In this document: positions 60,985 through 64,000 of the stretch, one piece after another | How the letters are laid out: every line of letters starts with the position of its first letter | Numbering within the stretch: position 1 is the stretch's first letter | Assembly (NCBI RefSeq): GCF_006065315.1 | Contig: NZ_CP040749.1 | Location: 1,812,501 to 1,876,500 of the forward strand | Origin: Aureibaculum algae | GTDB lineage: Bacteria > Bacteroidota > Bacteroidia > Flavobacteriales > Flavobacteriaceae | Direction of reading: 5' to 3' | DNA: 64,000 nt | The notes under the pieces: generated by a model | Told to the model about the DNA's origin: nothing | What the model saw: only the letters and a program-made list of their open reading frames with translations | Database searches by the model: none | Translations under genes and position numbers: made by a program

Positions 60985-61938
60985 ATGTCTGACGTAGCAG
61001 CAGTCGAAAATTTAGTAATTAAGTATAAAGAACTTCAACAAGAGGTTGGTAAAATTATTATTGGCCAACACGATGCAATAGATCATGTATTGCTTTCTGT
61101 TTTATGTGGCGGTCACTCTTTACTAATCGGAGTCCCAGGCTTAGCTAAAACTTTATTGGTAAATACTATTTCACAAACTTTAGGTTTAGATTTTAAGCGG
61201 ATTCAATTTACGCCAGATTTAATGCCTTCTGATATTATTGGTAGTGAGATATTAGATGAGAATAGACATTTTAAATTTATAAAAGGACCTATATTTTCAA
61301 ATATCGTTTTAGCTGATGAAATTAATAGAACTCCACCTAAGACACAAGCTGCTTTATTAGAGGCAATGCAAGAAAAGTCAGTTACGGTAGCAGGACATCA
61401 ATATAAGTTAGATGCTCCATTTTTTGTATTAGCAACGCAGAATCCAATTGAACAAGAAGGTACCTATCCATTACCTGAAGCACAACTGGATCGGTTTATG
61501 TTTTCTATATTTTTAGATTATCCAACCTATCAAGAAGAGGTTGATATTGTAAAAAGTACTACAAACGATGAGGTTAAAGTTATTAACCCTATTTTTTCGG
61601 CTCAAGAAATTTTGAATTTACAACATTTAATAAGACGTATTCCTGTTGCAGACAATGTAATCGAATATGCCGTAAGTTTGGTTTCTAAAACAAGACCAAA
61701 TTCTACCAAAGCAGCACAAATTGTAAATGATTATATAGATTGGGGAGCTGGTCCAAGAGCTTCACAAAATTTAATAATAGCAGCAAAAGGGTATGCTGCT
61801 ATTCATGGTAAATTCTCTCCAGATATTGAAGATGTTCAAGCAGTTGCAGAAGCTATTTTACGCCATAGAATCGTGAAAAATTATAAGGCAGAAGCAGAAG
61901 GTATTACGGAAGAACAAATTATAAAGGAGTTGTTTTAA
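60985..61938 (+). CDS. MoxR family AAA+ ATPase
   Basis: A 317-residue ATPase from the ATG at 60985 (a TTG at 60979 adds two residues and is less likely). Walker A is LLIGVPGLAKTLLV, Walker B is IVLADEINRTPPKTQAALLE, and sensor 1 reads FFVLATQNPIEQEG, with the arginine-finger segment PEAQLDRFMF. MoxR proteins act as chaperones in the maturation of complexes, often with a von Willebrand or DUF58 protein, which are not seen downstream here. It follows surA after 54 bases. Confidence 0.93.
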   Translation: MSDVAAVENLVIKYKELQQEVGKIIIGQHDAIDHVLLSVLCGGHSLLIGVPGLAKTLLVNTISQTLGLDFKRIQFTPDLMPSDIIGSEILDENRHFKFIKGPIFSNIVLADEINRTPPKTQAALLEAMQEKSVTVAGHQYKLDAPFFVLATQNPIEQEGTYPLPEAQLDRFMFSIFLDYPTYQEEVDIVKSTTNDEVKVINPIFSAQEILNLQHLIRRIPVADNVIEYAVSLVSKTRPNSTKAAQIVNDYIDWGAGPRASQNLIIAAKGYAAIHGKFSPDIEDVQAVAEAILRHRIVKNYKAEAEGITEEQIIKELF

Positions 61939-62136
61939 TTACTATCTTAATTTACTAGAGCAAATACTATAATTAATAGTGAGATTTCTAAAGTTATATA
62001 AACGGTTAACGGCTATTCAGATATTAATTACTTGTGAAATTGTGTAGCTGCAATTCCTATATTCTGTTAAAATAATATAATTTCTACTTTTTGAAACATG
62101 ATGAACCTTGTAAAATAGCTACTTTAGAAATTACTT

Positions 62137-63021
62137 ATGAGACAAAATTTATTTAAAATTGTAATCATTTTTTTAATGGGTACAATGGTTTGTTCGGCAC
62201 AATTGTCTAACCTTGCTAAAATAGATTATACAAGACTACCTATAGGGAATTCAGATGTTGGTTACGATCGCTTTAGAGGTTTGTTCAATTACCCTATAAA
62301 ACTAAATGAGGATAGTTTTTTATTGGTAGGGCTGGACTACAGTAAAATAGAATTGTCTTTTGATAAACGTGTTACCAATTTTGATATCGATGCAATTGAT
62401 GACTTTCAATTACTAGACTTAAACATTGGTTATACCTACAAGATGAATGATAATTGGCGTGTTGGAGCTCGGTTATCAACAGGTTATAGCTCGAATTTGG
62501 TAAAGAAACTAACCTTTGAAGATGCAGTGTTCTCAGGTGATTTAGTTTTTATAAATGACAAAAGAAAGGATAGTACCGTGTCTAAACCTTATCGGTTGAT
62601 TCTCGGTGTATCCTATTCAGAAAATAGGGGAATTCCCTTTCCACTTCCATTTATTAGTTATTACCGAAAATTTCATCCCAAGTGGTCTTATAATTTAGGG
62701 GTTCCTAAATCAAATTTGCAATACCATCTGTCTGAAAAATCTAGAGTTAAATTGGTCGCCGAATTGGACGGGTTTACAGCCAATATTCAAGATGGACTTT
62801 TAGTGAATAATGAAGATATTGCAAGTAAGGCAATCATGTCCATTATCATTGCTGGTTTTAGATATGAATACAAAATTACCAAACATCTGGAACTCTATGC
62901 AAACCTCGCCAATATCATTAGTAGTAGTGCCAAATTAAAAGACAAAAAACATAATACGGTAACTACAGTCAATAAGAACAACTTTTACTATTTTAAAACT
63001 GGAATACGTTTTAAAATTTAA
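62137..63021 (+). CDS. DUF6268-type outer-membrane beta-barrel protein
   Basis: A 294-residue exported protein with signal peptide about 1-21 (ends VCSAQ). Alternating hydrophobic strands with aromatic turn residues (LFNYPIKLNEDSFLLVGLDY, YKMNDNWRVGARLSTGYSSN, FRYEYKITKHLELYANLANI) and a C-terminal YYFKTGIRFKI predict an outer-membrane barrel. The DUF6268 assignment is by resemblance. Substrate or function unknown. Confidence 0.7.
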   Translation: MRQNLFKIVIIFLMGTMVCSAQLSNLAKIDYTRLPIGNSDVGYDRFRGLFNYPIKLNEDSFLLVGLDYSKIELSFDKRVTNFDIDAIDDFQLLDLNIGYTYKMNDNWRVGARLSTGYSSNLVKKLTFEDAVFSGDLVFINDKRKDSTVSKPYRLILGVSYSENRGIPFPLPFISYYRKFHPKWSYNLGVPKSNLQYHLSEKSRVKLVAELDGFTANIQDGLLVNNEDIASKAIMSIIIAGFRYEYKITKHLELYANLANIISSSAKLKDKKHNTVTTVNKNNFYYFKTGIRFKI

Positions 63022-63199
63022 AAGGATACTAAAGGGCAATAAATAAAAGAACAAACGGTACCATATAACTTACTAATGAACTGGTTATTAATAAGAAATA
63101 AAATTCTAACAAAAAGAAACGCGAGAAATAAGCGTTAATTTTAAAACGTTTTTGTTGCTAATAGAGTTGTATTTACCCAACATTCCAATAATCGAAATG

Positions 63200-63703
63200 T
63201 TACTTTTCACATTGTTTTCTATATCTTAATGTTGCTGGTGCCAACCCAAAATTGTCTTCAATTAGGGATATGCTATTTAGTTCTAACAAACCAACTTTAA
63301 TTAATGCTTGATGGTGTATACTATGTTCTAAACAATATGCTAACTCTCTTAAAACAGAAGTCTGTATTTTTATTTGTTTTCCTTCTTCAGCACAAAAATC
63401 ACCTTCAAGAATGAGTAACTTATCAGTGTTAATCGTTTTTAAACCAGCATTTATACTGTCAATTATTTGAATAGCATAGTGCGTGTCCGTTTCAATTAAT
63501 AGATTTCTCTTACGGCTGTCGTAATTAATTGTATTCGTTTTTATACCTGATAGAACACTTTGGTAAAACTCTAAAATATGTCTTATATGTTGCCCAATAG
63601 TGGCTCCAAACAATGTGTTAGATGGAAAGTTATATTGCTCATTTGTTAATTGATGCAATACCTTTTTTATTTCGTTTAAATTTTCTTGACAAAAGATTTT
63701 CAT
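63200..63703 (-). CDS. DinB-like protein
   Basis: A 167-residue four-helix-bundle protein. IGQHIRHILEFYQSVL and LEHSIHHQALIKVGLLEL supply the histidines of a DinB-type metal site; the C-terminal FGLAPATLRYR is typical of the flavobacterial group. DinB-fold proteins include thiol-dependent transferases, but the reaction here is unknown. Confidence 0.78.
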   Translation of the reverse strand: MKIFCQENLNEIKKVLHQLTNEQYNFPSNTLFGATIGQHIRHILEFYQSVLSGIKTNTINYDSRKRNLLIETDTHYAIQIIDSINAGLKTINTDKLLILEGDFCAEEGKQIKIQTSVLRELAYCLEHSIHHQALIKVGLLELNSISLIEDNFGLAPATLRYRKQCEK

Positions 63704-63798
63704 ACTTCAATTTATAGAAAGTTTCAAATTGGTTTTGATCCCTATATTTTAATGAAAGACAGCTTTTATAAATACACTGAACCGATACTTAATTTAAT

Positions 63799-63835
63799 TG
63801 AAAAATACCAGTGAAAATAGTATTCACTGGTATTT
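63799..63835 (-). terminator. terminator downstream of the YceI-family gene
   Basis: AAATACCAGTGAA (63803-63815) and TTCACTGGTATTT (63823-63835) are exact complements around a 7-base loop; minus-strand reading gives a T-run (63805-63801) after the stem. It serves the gene ending at 63883. Confidence 0.85.
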
Positions 63836-63838
63836 ACA

Positions 63839-63863
63839 AGAAAGGTTGCTCTGCAACCTTTCT
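63839..63863 (-). other. second hairpin just after the YceI-family gene
   Basis: AGAAAGGTTGC (63839-63849) and GCAACCTTTCT (63853-63863) are perfect 11-base complements with a 3-base loop, 20 bases after the stop codon and 3 bases before the next hairpin. Without its own T-run it may protect the mRNA end or help the terminator. Confidence 0.6.
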
Positions 63864-63882
63864 AAAAACTCAAAATCAAAAA

Positions 63883-64000
63883 CTAAAAATTTGCTTCAAC
63901 AGTTACTTCTACGGTTTTAGCAATATTTGTTGAAGGTTTTCCTTTTTTGAAAGCCACTTCATAATCTGCCAACGTCAGATTAAATTTTGAAGTAAGATTA
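63883..64000 (-). CDS. YceI-family protein, C-terminal end (partial, runs off the window)
   Basis: The frame read from the window edge ends SKFNLTLADYEVAFKKGKPS, TNIAKTVEVTVEANF and stop. This is the characteristic C-terminus of flavobacterial YceI-like lipocalin-fold periplasmic proteins, which bind isoprenoid-type lipids. Only about 38 residues are visible. Confidence 0.78.
   Translation of the reverse strand, partial: NLTSKFNLTLADYEVAFKKGKPSTNIAKTVEVTVEANF

Noticed and set aside
1..64000. tRNA, rRNA, insertion sequence or prophage
   Set aside because: I looked in the gene-free gaps and saw no cloverleaf, transposase, integrase or attachment-site repeats. A covariance-model scan would be decisive.

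Overview
The window is a chromosomal segment of a marine-type member of the Flavobacteriaceae (Bacteroidota). The DNA is AT-rich, and several genes are preceded by the Bacteroidetes -7 promoter element TAnnTTTG, sometimes with a -33 TTTG about 20 bases upstream. The gene content also fits: a SusC/SusD pair, a GldI gliding-motility lipoprotein, a type IX secretion C-terminal sorting domain, and short A-rich leaders. No rRNA, tRNA, CRISPR array, insertion sequence or prophage was seen.

Layout. 1-5317: housekeeping genes (3' part of mnmA, a nitronate monooxygenase, a lytic transglycosylase, rfbC, an alpha/beta hydrolase, mtaB). 5442-16927: a minus-strand polysaccharide utilisation locus reading SusC, SusD, PKD surface lipoprotein, GH30, GH30, GH5-CBM6, GH16. 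It most likely targets laminarin-type beta-1,3/1,6-glucan. A divergent membrane-spanning one-component regulator (17173-20055) sits across a 245-base control region with repeated motifs. 20742-25512: a minus-strand operon of an 89-aa membrane protein, mutL, two rhomboid proteases and an EEP-family hydrolase. 25629-26882: ribH with a TPR membrane protein. 26986-28371: recF and a DciA-like gene. 28440-32342: a large secreted T9SS protein. 32474-35692: ndk, nrnA, gldI and a cyclophilin-FKBP fusion. 36018-38032: an ECF sigma factor operon. 38299-40021: cysS and yidD.

40035-40841 is the most unusual part. It is a minus-strand tandem array of about 111-base units. Four copies encode almost identical basic 27-residue microproteins. 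A fifth copy has lost its start, and a 37-residue ORF with a similar first few codons follows. A terminator shared with yidD closes the array. I do not recognise the peptide family, and this is my best candidate for an undescribed system.

41142-46285: a GlmU-like sugar nucleotidyltransferase, a GMC oxidoreductase carrying a ferredoxin-like cysteine motif with its gluconate-dehydrogenase subunit 3 partner (preceded by a perfect 13-base inverted repeat at the predicted mRNA 5' end), and a zinc metalloprotease lipoprotein. 46395-52708: an M61 peptidase, small hypothetical genes, an M19 dipeptidase, a YqgE/AlgH protein and an HU protein. 52937-56345: fmt, recQ and a P-loop ATPase overlapping in one operon. 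56454-61938: a DUF493 protein, then an envelope-folding operon of two parvulin-type proteins and a SurA-like lipoprotein, followed by a MoxR ATPase. The window ends with an outer-membrane beta-barrel protein, a DinB-like protein and the 3' end of a YceI-family gene.

Several starts were moved downstream from the longest ORF (M19 dipeptidase, SurA, MoxR, DUF493 and two small hypotheticals) because of signal peptides, promoters or upstream stops.
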